5,908 bases of DNA, from the NCBI GenBank assembly GCA_938011325.1, contig CALLUD010000016.1, positions 1 to 5,908 of the forward strand. The letters are read 5' to 3'. Positions 5,529 through 5,908 of the stretch are shown here, one piece after another. A program made the translations under genes and the position numbers. How positions within the stretch are numbered: position 1 is the stretch's first letter; each line of letters starts with the position of its first letter. The notes beneath the pieces were generated by a model. The model searched no databases and was not told the origin of the DNA. It saw only the letters and a program-made list of their open reading frames with translations. Source of the DNA: an uncultured Spartobacteria bacterium (GTDB lineage: Bacteria > Verrucomicrobiota > Verrucomicrobiia > Chthoniobacterales > JAATET01).

Positions 5529-5908
5529 ATGAAAATCTTAACCAGGAAAGTCGCTCTCGTCACAGGTGCCTCGAAAGGAATTGGCGCTGGTATTGCGAAA
5601 GGACTCGCCGACGCAGGTGCGGCAGTCGTCGTGAATTATGCGTCCGACCAGGCGGGCGCGGATCGTGTCGTGGCGGAGATCCTCGAAGCCGGCGGCCAGG
5701 CGCTCGCAATTCAGGGCAGTGTTTCCGAGCTTGATGATGTCCGCCGCCTCCTTGCGGAAACGAAAAGAGCATTCGGCCGGCTCGATGTGCTGGTCAACAA
5801 CGCCGGCGTGTTCAAATTCGGCTCGTTCGAGGAAATCACATCTCTGGAGTTTCATCGCGAGTTCTCCGTCAACGTGCTTGGGCCGATTCTTACGGTTCAG
5901 GAGGCGAT
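5529..5908 (+). CDS. Classical short-chain dehydrogenase/reductase (3' end missing)
   Basis: NAD(P)-dependent oxidoreductase; 126 residues are visible and the frame stays open to the window end. The cofactor motif TGASKGIG is at residues 12-19, NNAG at 90-93, and the active-site Asn115 lies in FSVNVLG. The catalytic Ser and YxxxK would lie beyond the window. After strand 2 the VVVNYASD segment (Asn36) lacks the Asp usual for strict NAD use, so NADPH is plausible. The usual Asp of the 'DV' adenine-contact motif is Ser64 here (IQGSVS). The start is supported by GGGAG at 5517-5521, 7 nt before the ATG, within the end of the MBL gene. With a 1-nt gap from the MBL stop, the two are surely cotranscribed. 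It resembles FabG/glucose-dehydrogenase-like SDRs; the substrate cannot be assigned. Confidence 0.93.
   Translation, partial: MKILTRKVALVTGASKGIGAGIAKGLADAGAAVVVNYASDQAGADRVVAEILEAGGQALAIQGSVSELDDVRRLLAETKRAFGRLDVLVNNAGVFKFGSFEEITSLEFHREFSVNVLGPILTVQEA

Overview
This is a bacterial window of moderately high GC content with all genes on the + strand. It looks like part of a signal-transduction locus followed by redox and hydrolase genes. The multi-PAS kinase with a FixJ/NarL-type regulator, the NmrA-like SDR, the MBL-fold enzyme and the classical SDR fit a soil- or plant-associated Gram-negative bacterium (Proteobacteria, Acidobacteria or Verrucomicrobia). The sequence alone does not settle the phylum. 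Shine-Dalgarno signals are weak or poorly spaced at several starts.

Layout: bases 1-1756 are the 3' part of a cytoplasmic-looking sensor histidine kinase with at least three PAS domains. It overlaps by 4 bp (ATGA) a two-domain FixJ/StyR-type response regulator (1753-2370). A short gap with a palindrome that includes a consensus TATAAT (2425-2441) leads to a stand-alone receiver-domain protein (2479-2880). Then follows a 231-bp gap with a 4 x 9 bp tandem repeat (3008-3043). That gap ends in a second palindromic TATAAT element (3045-3076) just before an NmrA-like NAD(P)-binding protein (3112-3906). About 610 bp without a convincing gene (3907-4516) is rich in GC hairpins. Last come an MBL-fold metallohydrolase (4517-5527) and, 1 nt later, a classical SDR that runs off the window (5529 onward).

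How the parts may work together: the kinase and FixJ-type regulator are almost certainly a cognate, translationally coupled pair. The most interesting feature is that the receiver gene and the NmrA-like gene share the same upstream module: an ACC-N2-GGTATAAT palindrome, exactly 23 nt of spacer, then TACGTTGG(G)CGAT directly before the start codon. The palindrome resembles the boxes bound by StyR/TodT-type FixJ-family regulators. A reasonable hypothesis is that the regulator encoded here controls both genes, making a small regulon of a receiver protein (feedback or phosphate competition) and a redox enzyme. The MBL-SDR pair has no copy of this module and appears to be a separate transcription unit.
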